Notes: generated by a model not told the origin, from the sequence alone. Positions 31,205 to 41,095 are shown, numbered from the stretch's first letter. The stretch is 44,438 nucleotides of DNA from an archaeon (GCA_018652475.1 JABICB010000019.1:1-44438); one strand, 5' to 3'. Program-made: numbers and translations.

Positions 31205-31660
31205 ATGGCAAGAATGTATTCAAGGAATAAAGGAAAAAGTGGAAGTACTAAACCTAGTGATACTAAGAAAAAATCATGGGTAAAGTATGGAACTAAGGAA
31301 GTAGAGAGTTTAATATTAAAATTAAATGAAGATGGATATAAACCTAGTAAAATTGGTACAATTTTAAGAGATAGTTATGGTATACCTGATGTAAAAGTTA
31401 TTACTGGTAAAAAAATAACTCAAATTTTGGAAAAAAATAAAATTGTTCCATTATTACCTGAAGATGTATCTTCATTAATTAAAAGAGAAATAGTTATCTT
31501 AGAACATATTGAAAAAAATAAACAAGATCAAACTGCAAGGCGTGGTTTAATTTTAACTGATAGTAAAATCAAAGCATTAGTTAGATATTATAAAAAAACA
31601 GGTCGTTTAGCAAAAGATTGGAAATATGATAAAAAGAAAGCTAAATTATTAGTAAACTAA
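31205..31660 (+). CDS. rps15: small ribosomal subunit protein uS15
   Basis: The 151-residue archaeal form has an extra N-terminal domain (MARMYSRNKGKSGSTKP, WVKYGTKEVESLILKLNEDGYKPSKIGTILRDSYGIPDVK) and the uS15 core EHIEKNKQDQTARRGLILTDSKIKALVRYYKKTGRL. A structured leader with its own TATA box precedes it. Confidence 0.96.
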   Translation: MARMYSRNKGKSGSTKPSDTKKKSWVKYGTKEVESLILKLNEDGYKPSKIGTILRDSYGIPDVKVITGKKITQILEKNKIVPLLPEDVSSLIKREIVILEHIEKNKQDQTARRGLILTDSKIKALVRYYKKTGRLAKDWKYDKKKAKLLVN

Positions 31661-31668
31661 TTTTTATG

Positions 31669-31692
31669 AAGTTGGCCATTTTTTGGCCACTT
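31669..31692. terminator. hairpin between rps15 and the convergent thioredoxin-like gene
   Basis: The sequence TGGCCA-TTTTT-TGGCCA (31673-31678 and 31684-31689), extended by AAG/CTT with one bulge, forms a stable stem-loop followed by T-rich DNA. It lies between two converging genes and can serve as a terminator in both directions. Confidence 0.5.
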
Positions 31693-31700
31693 AATTTTAT

Positions 31701-32018
31701 TTAACAATTAGATAGTTCTGTAAGTTTTGAAATTGATTGAACTCCTAAAATTATTGTTCCATCAGCTAATACCCATGCAGGGTATGCTTCAATGCCTGCA
31801 TTTATACACCATTGCCTGTCTTCAACACAGTCATGAAAATCTATATATTGAAATGAATTACCAAACATTTCTTTTTGAGTGTTACAATGTCCGCACCAAG
31901 ATGTTCCAGCCATAGAAATATTATTGGTAGTTATGCACTGTGCAAGTTCATCATAATTTGTTTGACATCCAGATAAGAGTATAGTTATTATCACCATTAA
32001 TACTAGTATTAGTTTCAT
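31701..32018 (-). CDS. thioredoxin-like lipoprotein
   Basis: The 105-residue protein has a lipoprotein signal ending LLSGC (cysteine near 18) and a thioredoxin-type active site TSWCGHCNTQKEMFG (about 39-53). It later has the cis-Pro position in EAYPAWVLADG and extra cysteine pairs (FHDCVEDRQWC and the final SNC). It resembles the thioredoxin-like domain found with VKOR-type enzymes and should work outside the membrane on disulfides. A VKOR/DsbB partner is not in the window. Cysteine-rich secreted proteins encoded nearby are possible substrates. Confidence 0.82.
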   Translation of the reverse strand: MKLILVLMVIITILLSGCQTNYDELAQCITTNNISMAGTSWCGHCNTQKEMFGNSFQYIDFHDCVEDRQWCINAGIEAYPAWVLADGTIILGVQSISKLTELSNC

Positions 32019-32107
32019 ATCTTGTTTATTTTCATTTATTTATTTAAGTTTTATTATTCTTACATAAATAGAAAGCTTTATTAATGATTTTTCAATCTTT
32101 TTTGACA

Positions 32108-32680
32108 ATGGCAAAAGTTAAGAAAGTCGGAATAAAGAAAAAGAAAAAATCATGGTTTAATATAATCTCTCCAAAATCATTTGGGAGTGTTGAATTAGGT
32201 GAAACTTTAGCAGTGGATAAGGCTGCAGTTGTTGGTAAAAATATAACTATGAATTTAAGTTTAATCACAAAGAGTGGAAAGGATCAAAAAGTTAATATGT
32301 CTTTTGTTGTAGAAGGTGTAAAAGAAGATAAAGCACACACAAAAGCTATTGGATTCAAATTAGAACCTTCTTATGTAAAGAGGATGGCTAGGAAAGGAAA
32401 GAGTAAGATAGCTAACTCATTCAATTTAAAATCAAAAGATGATATAGATTTAGTTTTAAAAGTTTTAATTATTACAAAAACTAAAATTACTCGTGGAGTA
32501 AGGGCTGATGTACATCATGCTTGTAAAAAATATGTAGAAGAACAAGTTACTAAATATTCATTTGAAAATTTATTAGGAGTTGTAGTATCTAAAGAACTTC
32601 AAGTAGCTATTAAAAAAGAGTTGAGTAGTAAGGTTTATCCTCTTTCTACGGTAGTTATTAAGGAAGTAAAATTAAAATAA
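32108..32680 (+). CDS. rps3ae: small ribosomal subunit protein eS1
   Basis: The archaeal/eukaryotic eS1 (190 residues from the chosen start) contains KKKSWFNIISPKSFGSVELGETLA, then NMSFVVEGVKEDKAHTKAIGFKL and RGVRADVHHACKKYVEEQVTKYSF. The start MAKVKKVG at 32108 is preferred. An upstream in-frame ATG at 32084 would add eight residues not typical of the family. Confidence 0.94.
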   Translation: MAKVKKVGIKKKKKSWFNIISPKSFGSVELGETLAVDKAAVVGKNITMNLSLITKSGKDQKVNMSFVVEGVKEDKAHTKAIGFKLEPSYVKRMARKGKSKIANSFNLKSKDDIDLVLKVLIITKTKITRGVRADVHHACKKYVEEQVTKYSFENLLGVVVSKELQVAIKKELSSKVYPLSTVVIKEVKLK

Positions 32681-32695
32681 TTTTATTTTATTTAT

Positions 32696-32768
32696 GCCTC
32701 CGTAGCTCAGTGGCTAGAGCAGCTGCCTTGTAAGCAGCAGGTCGTGGGTTCAAATCCCTCCGGAGGCT
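32696..32768 (+). tRNA. tRNA-Thr (anticodon TGT)
   Basis: Acceptor stem GCCTCCG/CGGAGGC with discriminator T, T arm GTGGG-TTCAAAT-CCCTC, and anticodon stem GCTGC/GCAGC around loop CTTGTAA give anticodon TGT, reading ACA and ACG. Confidence 0.93.
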
Positions 32769-32807
32769 TTTAGTTAATCTTATTAATTTCGTTTAGTTCT
32801 TTTTTTA

Positions 32808-33770
32808 ATGAGAAAATCATATTTTAGTAGTCCAACTGCTGCAGAGATAAAACGAACTAAGGAATTGTTTTCTGTAAGTGAAAAATATATAGATAGACTT
32901 CTTAATATTTCTGATACTCAGGCGTTGATAATTTCTGATAGTTTGATTCCTGAAGAATATGTTCCTTCAAGAAAATTTTTTAAACATGGAAGGGATGTGA
33001 AAATAAAACGTTTTAAAACTTTAGAACAAGTAATAGTAACTCAAGGTTATCCTTCTGAATCTAGAAAAACAGCATTTGATAATTTGTCTGATAATTTATT
33101 TAGCGGATATACATTTAAACCCATTGTTGGAACTGATAAAACAACTAAGAAAATACCTCTAGTTGAATGTTTTGAAGGTGCAAAACTTTATTGTTATGCA
33201 AATCAAGATACTGGAAATTTATTTGGGGCAGAGATTAATGTAAAACCTTATGATGATTCTAGTAAAGTTGTTTATGAAGGTGCAGAGATAATATTAAAAG
33301 TACCTTCTAGGGAAAAACAACATTCCAGATATGAATTCAAGTTTAGTTCAGTGCCTGTTGCAGATCATCAAAATAAATTTGGAATAGGGTATAGTATTAA
33401 AACAGATCATGTTTGTGGGAGTAAACGATTTAATATAAGATATAATAATATTTTATCACGGGATAAATCAAAAGTAGATAATTTTTGTGCACACGAAATT
33501 GCCGGTTATTTTTCAATAATAGATTCATATAAAGAATTCTCTTTAGTTCCTTATGAATTGAATCAGTTTGCGATACCTAATCCCTTTAGTATTGAATTCT
33601 ATAATAAATTAGACAACAATTGTCTGATTCAGAATGAGACTGATAAAAGACCAAGAAAATTGAATCGTGCTGAAAAGGAAATTTTATTATGGGAATTAGT
33701 TAAGGATGTTGGTCATGATGCTTTGTTCAAAACTAAAGGTAAATTAAGAGATTTTAGTTGGAATAGATAA
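32808..33770 (+). CDS. protein of unknown function between two tRNA genes
   Basis: The 320-residue protein matches no family I recognise. It has no signal peptide or membrane segment. The N-terminal part (1-70) is helical and basic. A central beta-rich stretch runs from about 105 to 210 (FKPIVGTDKTTKKIPLVECF, LFGAEINVKPYDDSSKVVYE, GAEIILKVPSREKQHSRYEF), and the C-terminal quarter is helical again. Cysteines and histidines are scattered without an obvious metal motif (GADHQNK is absent but DHQN, DHVCG and CAHE occur). It sits between tRNA-Thr and tRNA-Val, a common insertion neighbourhood, but no repeats mark an integration. Confidence 0.6.
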   Translation: MRKSYFSSPTAAEIKRTKELFSVSEKYIDRLLNISDTQALIISDSLIPEEYVPSRKFFKHGRDVKIKRFKTLEQVIVTQGYPSESRKTAFDNLSDNLFSGYTFKPIVGTDKTTKKIPLVECFEGAKLYCYANQDTGNLFGAEINVKPYDDSSKVVYEGAEIILKVPSREKQHSRYEFKFSSVPVADHQNKFGIGYSIKTDHVCGSKRFNIRYNNILSRDKSKVDNFCAHEIAGYFSIIDSYKEFSLVPYELNQFAIPNPFSIEFYNKLDNNCLIQNETDKRPRKLNRAEKEILLWELVKDVGHDALFKTKGKLRDFSWNR

Positions 33771-33802
33771 ATATAAAAATGATTTTTGTTGTTTAAGTTT
33801 AT

Positions 33803-33875
33803 GAGCCCGTGGTCTAGTGGTTATGGCGCCGCCTTGACTTGGCGGAGGTCGGGAGTTCGATCCTCTCCGGGCTCA
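33803..33875 (+). tRNA. tRNA-Val (anticodon GAC)
   Basis: Acceptor stem GAGCCCG/CGGGCTC with discriminator A, T arm GGGAG-TTCGATC-CTCTC, and anticodon stem CCGCC/GGCGG around loop TTGACTT give anticodon GAC, reading GUU and GUC. Confidence 0.93.
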
Positions 33876-33918
33876 TTTCTATCAAAACATTTATAAAATA
33901 AATAACTCATATTTAGTT

Positions 33919-35904
33919 ATGCAAAAAAGAGGGCAAGTAACGATTTTTATAATCTTAGGAATAGTAATTCTATCGTCAGTAGGTTTTGTTTATTTAGTAA
34001 AAAATGAATATTTTAAATCTGAGTTTGAAAAACAACGTGACAAAGCAATTGTTCCTGAACAATTAGCTCCAGTTAGTATGTTCTTGGATTCATGTATTGA
34101 ATCCTTGACAAAAGATGGTGCAAATTTAGTGGGTATAAATGGGGGTTATTATAATGGTTTACCTGAAGATATACTTCCTAGGTCCGTAGTTAATCCTTTT
34201 TCTAATTCTTTGGAAGTTGTAGGTGGGCTTGAAGTTCCATTTTGGTATTATGTTTCTGCAAATAATTTACAAATGAATCAAGTTCCTTCTCTTGAGAATA
34301 TTGAATCTGAAATAGGGGATTATCTTAGTGAAAATTTTTATGAGTACTGTATTGTTGAATTAAGTAGATTTGTTGAACAAGGTTATGGGATAGATATTGA
34401 ACTTGGCGGGGAAGTTGATGTAAATATAGAAGATACTCATATCGAAGTAATTTATGACCATGTTATTCAAGTAAGTTTGAATAATGTTACTTCTGTTCTT
34501 GAAACTCATTTTGCTGATGTCGATGTTAATTTAGGTAATCTGTATAATTCTGCAATTGCAATAATTGAAAAAGAAAATGATGAGTATTTTTTAGAAGAAA
34601 AAACTATAGATATTATGTCAGTATTTGATTCCATTCCTTATTCTGAAACTGAACTTACTTGTGAAGAGTTATCTTGGCCAAAACAAGAAGTAGTGTCTAA
34701 CTTCAAAAATATTGTTAGCGATAATATTCGTGGATTAAATATTGAAGGTACAAATTTTGAGCAAAATGCTGACTTATATGATTATTTTGTATTGGATACT
34801 AAAAAAATAAAGAATTTAGATAGTGCAACTTTTTCTTATTCAACTAATTGGCCTTTTGTTATTGATGTTGCTCCTGAAAAAAATGGTTTTTTAGTTGCCG
34901 ATGATATCACAAATGGAATTGCTGGTGAACTTGGCGATTTCTTGTATGGAATAATGTGTTTGAATACTTACAACTTTGTTTATGATGTAAAGTATCCAGT
35001 ATTAATAACTTTGATTGATAATGAAGGATATATTTTTCAGTTTGCTACAATGGTAGTAATAGATAATAATCAACCAAGGAAAAATACTGCAGATATAATT
35101 GATTATGGTTCAGATGGGGAACTTGGCGATACTTATTGTAGTAATTTAGTTATTGATTCAGAAGTTATTGTTCTTGATGCTGAAACCATGAGTGAAGTTC
35201 AAGGTGCAGAAATATTCTTTAAATGTTTCTCTACTGAATGTAGATTAGGTAACACTGATTTTTCAGGTAGTCTAAGTTCTAAATTTCCTCAATGTATGAA
35301 TGGCCTTATCAGTGCAAGTAAAGAAGGTTATTATAAGGGAAGTGAAGTTATGTCTACAAATGTTGAAACTCAAACAACCGTTTTTGTTCAACCTAAATAT
35401 GATTTGGATTATATAACTAAAGTTATTGATGGTAGTTCTATTAGAGATCTTTCTGAAGATGAACAAGTAATTTTCATGTTTGATAATTTGAATAATAATT
35501 TTGTAGTTAATGCAGAGGGAAATTCTGGGGAGATTGAACTTATTGCTGGAACTTATTTAGTTAAATCTTATTTATCTACAGGAGAAGATTATACTATTGA
35601 ATTGAAGGGAGATACTTTATCTAAATGTATAGAAGTTCCTAGGCCAAGTATGTTGGGCTTATTTTTCAAGAAAGAAGAATGTTTCGAGTTCGAATTAGAA
35701 GATATCGAATTGGATGAAACTATTATTGGTGGTGTAGAATTCGAGTTTATTATTAATAATTATGAGGTTGCTAATGCAGATACTATAACATTATATAGTG
35801 TTTTTGATAGGATACCTACTAAGCATGAAGATTTATCTCAAATATTTGAGAATATAAAACATAATCATTTGGAAGATTCATTTAGATATCCAATTTTCGA
35901 ATAA
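33919..35904 (+). CDS. large secreted protein with pilin-like N-terminus
   Basis: The 661-residue protein begins MQKRGQVTIFIILGIVILSS, a basic start plus one hydrophobic helix as in the pilin-like surface proteins of several DPANN genomes. The rest is exported. It contains a beta-domain near 410-480 (VIVLDAETMSEVQGAEIFFK, LISASKEGYYKGSEVM) that looks like a carboxypeptidase-regulatory/Ig-like fold. Cysteines are spaced in pairs. It ends two bases before the 1695-residue gene starts and should be cotranscribed with it, so the two products probably work together on the cell surface. Confidence 0.72.
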   Translation: MQKRGQVTIFIILGIVILSSVGFVYLVKNEYFKSEFEKQRDKAIVPEQLAPVSMFLDSCIESLTKDGANLVGINGGYYNGLPEDILPRSVVNPFSNSLEVVGGLEVPFWYYVSANNLQMNQVPSLENIESEIGDYLSENFYEYCIVELSRFVEQGYGIDIELGGEVDVNIEDTHIEVIYDHVIQVSLNNVTSVLETHFADVDVNLGNLYNSAIAIIEKENDEYFLEEKTIDIMSVFDSIPYSETELTCEELSWPKQEVVSNFKNIVSDNIRGLNIEGTNFEQNADLYDYFVLDTKKIKNLDSATFSYSTNWPFVIDVAPEKNGFLVADDITNGIAGELGDFLYGIMCLNTYNFVYDVKYPVLITLIDNEGYIFQFATMVVIDNNQPRKNTADIIDYGSDGELGDTYCSNLVIDSEVIVLDAETMSEVQGAEIFFKCFSTECRLGNTDFSGSLSSKFPQCMNGLISASKEGYYKGSEVMSTNVETQTTVFVQPKYDLDYITKVIDGSSIRDLSEDEQVIFMFDNLNNNFVVNAEGNSGEIELIAGTYLVKSYLSTGEDYTIELKGDTLSKCIEVPRPSMLGLFFKKEECFEFELEDIELDETIIGGVEFEFIINNYEVANADTITLYSVFDRIPTKHEDLSQIFENIKHNHLEDSFRYPIFE

Positions 35905-35905
35905 A

Positions 35906-38900
35906 ATGTATAATAAAAAAATAATATCTTTGTTTTGTATGTTTTTAATAATTGGATTGCCATTATCTTCTCTTAATGTTGAATCTTTAACTATTTTTGA
36001 TGAAGAAAATGTTGGCGAGGCAGTAGTTGTTAATGTTGCAGGTTATGAACCTATGACTATTAGTTCAGATTATTTACAAACTAAAGATTTTCCAGTTTAT
36101 GTCCACCTTACTGGAACAACTATGGGTAACTTTCTATTTGGTGATTCTACTGATGATGAAAATTCCTTAACTTCTTCCCCTTTATATCAAGGTATTAAAA
36201 TAAATAAAGTTATAATAACTCCAGAAAATTCTTCAAATCGTTATTTATCGGGCACACCTATTTATGTTCGTCCGCAAGGAAATGAATATGTCGTTTCTCC
36301 TGATGGTTCTTTTGATTTGGGTCATGCTATTGTCAATCTTAGGAGAACTAAGAATGAAGCAGATTTGCCAGAAAATTTAGATATAAATATGTCTGCTAGG
36401 ATTTATTTTGATACTGAGTCTGGTTTTGGGGGTATGTTCGGAGTTCAAGATCTTATTTTAAGTTCTAATTCTAATGAAGAAAATTGGTTGAGTGATGTTA
36501 CTTCACAATCAGAAAGTAAATTTTGGGGCGGAAAAGGATATGTTCGAGTAATTGAGATGAAAGAAGATCATATTGTTGTAACTATTTATGATGGTGCTCA
36601 TAAAGTTATTGCATCAAATTTAAAATTAGAGAGAGACAAAGAAGCAATTGGATTTTCCTTACCCGGTTCAAGTTCTATCTTTGGAGATAGGGCGCGTATT
36701 GAGTTGAAAGAGTTAGTTAATACTCAAACTTCTGCAACTCTTATCATTAAAAAAGGAGTTGCTGAGCCTTATGAAATTAGTTTATTTGAAGGGATGAGAT
36801 TATTTCCAGGTAGTGAATGGACTATAAAAAGTATTTTGGCTAGTGAAAATAAAATAATAATTAGGGATGGAAATAGTAATACTCGTGAACTATTTACCGT
36901 TGATTCTGTAGATAAATATGGTTCTTGTGAAGGGGTTGAGTTATTGAGTGATTCCGTTCTTGATTTTAGTAATTCTGAGTTAGAAAAGATTGATGCTTTT
37001 TCTTGGTATTGTACATCAATTAATGAATTTGAAGAGTCTGTCAGTTTATTATTATCTATGCAGATGAATAATTCTGTTAAAAAAGATTTAATTAATTCAT
37101 ATGCTAATATAGCTATTGCTTATGGAAATCTTGGTGCTTCTCAGTTACAACAAGAATATTTATGGAAGGCAGAGGAATTAAAATCAGGTTCACAAACTAG
37201 TGTTTCTTCAATGTTGAATTATATGCAACAACAAAATACCTATACTCTTTCTTTAAGTGGGGGTGTTGTTGGTCTTCAATCAATCACAACTTCGGATGAA
37301 GTTAGGACTGTGAATATAAAAATTGGTTCAGGAGATTTTGTTACATTGCATGAGGGAGATACATTCGGTAATCAAATCTCCGATGGAATTAAAACTTATA
37401 AATGGATGATAAGTAGTATTTCAGAACATAGGGTAGTAGTAGTAAAAAAATATGATGATTCTACAACTTCGGGCGCTAAGGGTATAATTGAAGGTAGAAA
37501 TGAATTAGATGGCCAGTCTACTTATGTTCAGGATATTGATACTCATCGTTCTGCAATTGTTAGTTTATTGCCCGGATCAGGGAGAGCATTCAGTGAGTCT
37601 AATTTCATGATTCATTTACCTATTGAAAAAAGAGCAATACAATGGACTCCTGAAGAGATAGATAATAAAATTGAATCTACTACAAAAAATATTGAAAAAA
37701 TTGATAATGTTGTAGATAAATTAGGTTCTTTAATTAAAGGTTGGAAAGTTGCTTGTATGTCTACCTTTGCAATTTTAGTTGTCAAGAATTCTTTCTTTCA
37801 AAGTCCTGATGCTAGGAGATTGGTTATGAGGAGCTGGACTGAGACTTGTAAAAAACAAGTTGAAGATGGCAACTTTGATAATATTGAAAAATGTTATGAT
37901 CAAAATAAAGATTTAATTGAACAACAAGTTGATGATTCCGAAGTTGCAGTTGATAAAGTAAAGGATGTAATGAAATCTTTTGAAGGCTTTGATAAACAGG
38001 CTTCAAGAAAATTAATATCTGATTCTATTAATAATGGACTTACAGAAAATGAATTAGAATTGTTGAATAAATATGGTGATTTTAGTGCAGAAGATGCGAG
38101 AGATTTGGTTTATATGTATGAATTTAATCAAACTATTTTTATTGATAAATTAAATGGTAATGATGGGTTAAAAACTAATTTGAATTTATATTCTAGTATT
38201 GAAACTGGTGCTAATAGTATAAATTCTGAAATTGAAAAAGAAGCATATGTTTATTCAAGATTACATCAAACTTCTTCAGTTATTAATATAAATTCTATTG
38301 GTCAATCTAGTGATGAGTTAGCAAAGGAATATTTAACTGATAATTATGGTACTACTAAACTTAATACAGCTACTCCTATTGATGATTTAATTAATGATGG
38401 GACTTTAAATTTTTATGGATATACTAATGGTGTTAAAAAATCTGATTTGCATAGGGTTGTTAATGATGATAATAATCCAGTTTTGATTGCTGGAAAAAGT
38501 ATCTATGCTGACTCTTCTGATAATTTGTATTTAATCAATAGGGATCCAAATACCTTGGATAATGATTATAATAAAAAGTTTATAGTTACTCCTCAAATTC
38601 AATATAATCAACAACATAAACCTTTTATTATCCCCCTTACTTTGAGGGCAGGAATATTTGAAAATTCAGATTATGCAAATTATTTATTAGTTGATTATGA
38701 TTCTAGTGGGAATCCTACTTCCTATAATGTATGGAATGTTGGAAGGGATGGAAAAATAGATGCATTCAAATCTAATACTAAGAACCTGGATGATGTATTG
38801 GTTGTTCATAATAGTGTTTTAAATATGAATCAACGTGCGTTTTCGGAAATATTAAAGAAATATAATGTTGCAAATGTAAAGGTGAGTGAAGGTCAAAAAG

Positions 38901-40993
38901 TTCCAGGAACAAATTATGTTGCAAGTTTTGCTGTTTCAAAATTACAAAGTTCTGCTACTCAATGCATGGATTTTATGAGTAAAGATGATTGTGATTTATT
39001 GTTTGGTGTTTGTGATCCTGTTATGTGTCCAACATCAAGATTTAATTTTGGGGGAGAGTGGCCAGTTAGTAATGTTGTTCAAACTGGAATAGTTGGAAGT
39101 TTATTTTTAGGTCTTCCTAATTTTGGACCAAAAGAACCCTTGCCTATTTGTTTAACTGGAATTCACGCAGGGTTACAAAATATTAAGAGTTTATTACAAG
39201 GTTATAATGAGTGTTTGAATACTGCAAAGGTTAGTGGAGAATCGGTAGGTATTTGTAATACTATTCGGTCTGTCTATGTTTGTGAGTTGATGTGGAGGGA
39301 GGCTTTGGCATTTTTCAATGTTCATGGAAAAGTTATGAGTTTTATTTCAAATAAGTTATTTGGTAAAAGTACTGGCGGAGGAGAGTATTTATCTTGGAAA
39401 TCAAGTTGGGGTAATTTACAAGATTCAGTTAGTTTCTTTACAAAGGATTATGCGACAAGTGCATTTTCCTCTTACACCTCTAGGAGTACTGAAGAGTTAG
39501 GAACTGAAGTTTGTAAGGCCGCAATTTTTGCAAAAACTCCGGGGATAGGAGAGTTCTTTTCACAATTAACTGAGATAGAAAGTCCAGTTCAGTTTACTGC
39601 TTGGTTTGATGAATTAGAATATACCAGTTCACCAACAATAGGTTCAGATAGTCTGCAATCAATCTATAGAGTTTATTATCATATTTATGCTGGTGAATCT
39701 CAAGATGTTAGATATTCAGTTTATCTTAAGGGGCCAAATAAATATAATTTTTATGTAACTAATCCAGATGGGATTCAAACTAGATTATTCATAGAAAAAG
39801 GTTCTTATGCTGATGAAAGTTATACTGTGACTGGAGATTCCGGCTATAATGAAATTTGTGTAGAATATAATGGTATAACAAGTTGCGGATTTGGCAAGTC
39901 AACTAGTGAATTTTCATTAAATTATCTTAATGATAAAATTATCAAGGATGAGATCAGTAGGGATATAAATTCTGCAGTAGATTGTGCACCTGATTCTCCA
40001 AGGGTCAGCCCTAGTCTCGGAGGAATAATTGCTCCTGCTAATTATGGTTTGTTAAATACTGGATTAATCAGGGTGTGTTCAGTTGTTGATCCGGGAAATG
40101 GGATGGGTTCTGGTCAGTGGGAAATTGTTGGAAATTGCGGTAGTGATTCTGAGGGTAGGTCATTAGGATATTGTTGGTTAGATACTGAAACTTTTCAATT
40201 AAATAATATTAAAGATAGGAAAGATATCATTGATGATATTAGTGATGATTATATTGAAGGTGCGCAAGATGATATTCTTAATTCTTCTGATGCAGATGCT
40301 ATGTTGGATACAATATATAGTACTGCAATGACTTCGGGTAAGTTCAGATTAACTTCGACAGAAATAAAACAGATTAGAGATATAATCTACTATAATCATG
40401 ATCCTTTCGTAAATGCGAGGGCACATAGATTTATTGGTCATACCTATCATGGTTTTGCTATAGAGTTGAATAAATTTATCAGTATGACTAACTCAAAAAA
40501 TTCAAATTGTATAATTAAATATGATTTTGATTGGAGTGTAGGTATGATTTTGGCCGAGTACAAACCAATTAGTTTCAAGTATGATACTAATTGGCAATGG
40601 TCTTGGAAAAATCTTTTTAATAAAGCAACTCCAAATATTGTTTCAAAATGTAGTATGCAACCTGGTGTAAATAATCCAAATAGGTGGTACTCTGTTCAAG
40701 GGGATCAAATAATAAAATGTTATGGTGATAATTATCATCTTAGTACTACACCTAGTGCAGATAACGGAGGGGATGATGTGAGATTTCTTTATTCAAGTAT
40801 TTTTTCAGAATTATCAAAGAATGATTTTAAAACTGGATTAAATTCTTTAGTTACTTTTGCTAAGAGTGGAAAAGGTGATGATGATGAATTGCATGTTTAT
40901 ATAGGTAAAGATAAAAAAGGAACTATTAAACATAATCAAATTAAAAATAATCCAAATGCAGCAATACAAAAAATAATCAATTGGTGCAGTTAA
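35906..40993 (+). CDS. giant secreted multi-domain surface protein (1695 aa)
   Basis: The protein has a signal peptide (about 1-27). The first 560 residues are beta-rich, with two similar modules (AEPYEISLFEGMRLFPGSEWTI near 290 and IKIGSGDFVTLHEGDTFGNQI near 470) separated by a helical repeat region. Residues 570-800 are largely helical, with a hydrophobic stretch WKVACMSTFAILVV near 612. From about 1015 comes a cysteine-rich block (CMDFMSKDDCDLLFGVCDPVMCP), then a large C-terminal region with further beta domains and two more cysteine groups. I recognise no enzyme domain. Size, export and pairing with the preceding gene suggest an S-layer, adhesion or secretion-associated role, but the function is unknown. 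Confidence 0.72.
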   Translation: MYNKKIISLFCMFLIIGLPLSSLNVESLTIFDEENVGEAVVVNVAGYEPMTISSDYLQTKDFPVYVHLTGTTMGNFLFGDSTDDENSLTSSPLYQGIKINKVIITPENSSNRYLSGTPIYVRPQGNEYVVSPDGSFDLGHAIVNLRRTKNEADLPENLDINMSARIYFDTESGFGGMFGVQDLILSSNSNEENWLSDVTSQSESKFWGGKGYVRVIEMKEDHIVVTIYDGAHKVIASNLKLERDKEAIGFSLPGSSSIFGDRARIELKELVNTQTSATLIIKKGVAEPYEISLFEGMRLFPGSEWTIKSILASENKIIIRDGNSNTRELFTVDSVDKYGSCEGVELLSDSVLDFSNSELEKIDAFSWYCTSINEFEESVSLLLSMQMNNSVKKDLINSYANIAIAYGNLGASQLQQEYLWKAEELKSGSQTSVSSMLNYMQQQNTYTLSLSGGVVGLQSITTSDEVRTVNIKIGSGDFVTLHEGDTFGNQISDGIKTYKWMISSISEHRVVVVKKYDDSTTSGAKGIIEGRNELDGQSTYVQDIDTHRSAIVSLLPGSGRAFSESNFMIHLPIEKRAIQWTPEEIDNKIESTTKNIEKIDNVVDKLGSLIKGWKVACMSTFAILVVKNSFFQSPDARRLVMRSWTETCKKQVEDGNFDNIEKCYDQNKDLIEQQVDDSEVAVDKVKDVMKSFEGFDKQASRKLISDSINNGLTENELELLNKYGDFSAEDARDLVYMYEFNQTIFIDKLNGNDGLKTNLNLYSSIETGANSINSEIEKEAYVYSRLHQTSSVININSIGQSSDELAKEYLTDNYGTTKLNTATPIDDLINDGTLNFYGYTNGVKKSDLHRVVNDDNNPVLIAGKSIYADSSDNLYLINRDPNTLDNDYNKKFIVTPQIQYNQQHKPFIIPLTLRAGIFENSDYANYLLVDYDSSGNPTSYNVWNVGRDGKIDAFKSNTKNLDDVLVVHNSVLNMNQRAFSEILKKYNVANVKVSEGQKVPGTNYVASFAVSKLQSSATQCMDFMSKDDCDLLFGVCDPVMCPTSRFNFGGEWPVSNVVQTGIVGSLFLGLPNFGPKEPLPICLTGIHAGLQNIKSLLQGYNECLNTAKVSGESVGICNTIRSVYVCELMWREALAFFNVHGKVMSFISNKLFGKSTGGGEYLSWKSSWGNLQDSVSFFTKDYATSAFSSYTSRSTEELGTEVCKAAIFAKTPGIGEFFSQLTEIESPVQFTAWFDELEYTSSPTIGSDSLQSIYRVYYHIYAGESQDVRYSVYLKGPNKYNFYVTNPDGIQTRLFIEKGSYADESYTVTGDSGYNEICVEYNGITSCGFGKSTSEFSLNYLNDKIIKDEISRDINSAVDCAPDSPRVSPSLGGIIAPANYGLLNTGLIRVCSVVDPGNGMGSGQWEIVGNCGSDSEGRSLGYCWLDTETFQLNNIKDRKDIIDDISDDYIEGAQDDILNSSDADAMLDTIYSTAMTSGKFRLTSTEIKQIRDIIYYNHDPFVNARAHRFIGHTYHGFAIELNKFISMTNSKNSNCIIKYDFDWSVGMILAEYKPISFKYDTNWQWSWKNLFNKATPNIVSKCSMQPGVNNPNRWYSVQGDQIIKCYGDNYHLSTTPSADNGGDDVRFLYSSIFSELSKNDFKTGLNSLVTFAKSGKGDDDELHVYIGKDKKGTIKHNQIKNNPNAAIQKIINWCS

Positions 40994-41011
40994 TTCTAAA
41001 AAATATTTATA

Positions 41012-41095
41012 TGCAGGAGACAGGACTCGAACCTGCGTAGACACTAAGCCACTAGGTCCTAAGCCTAGCCCGTTTGACCACTCCGGCACTCCTGC
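41012..41095 (-). tRNA. tRNA-Leu (anticodon TAG)
   Basis: The minus strand gives a class II tRNA with acceptor stem GCAGGAG/CTCCTGC, discriminator A and the same variable arm as the other two tRNA-Leu genes. Anticodon stem CTAGG/CCTAG around loop CTTAGGA gives anticodon TAG, reading CUA and CUG. Confidence 0.94.
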
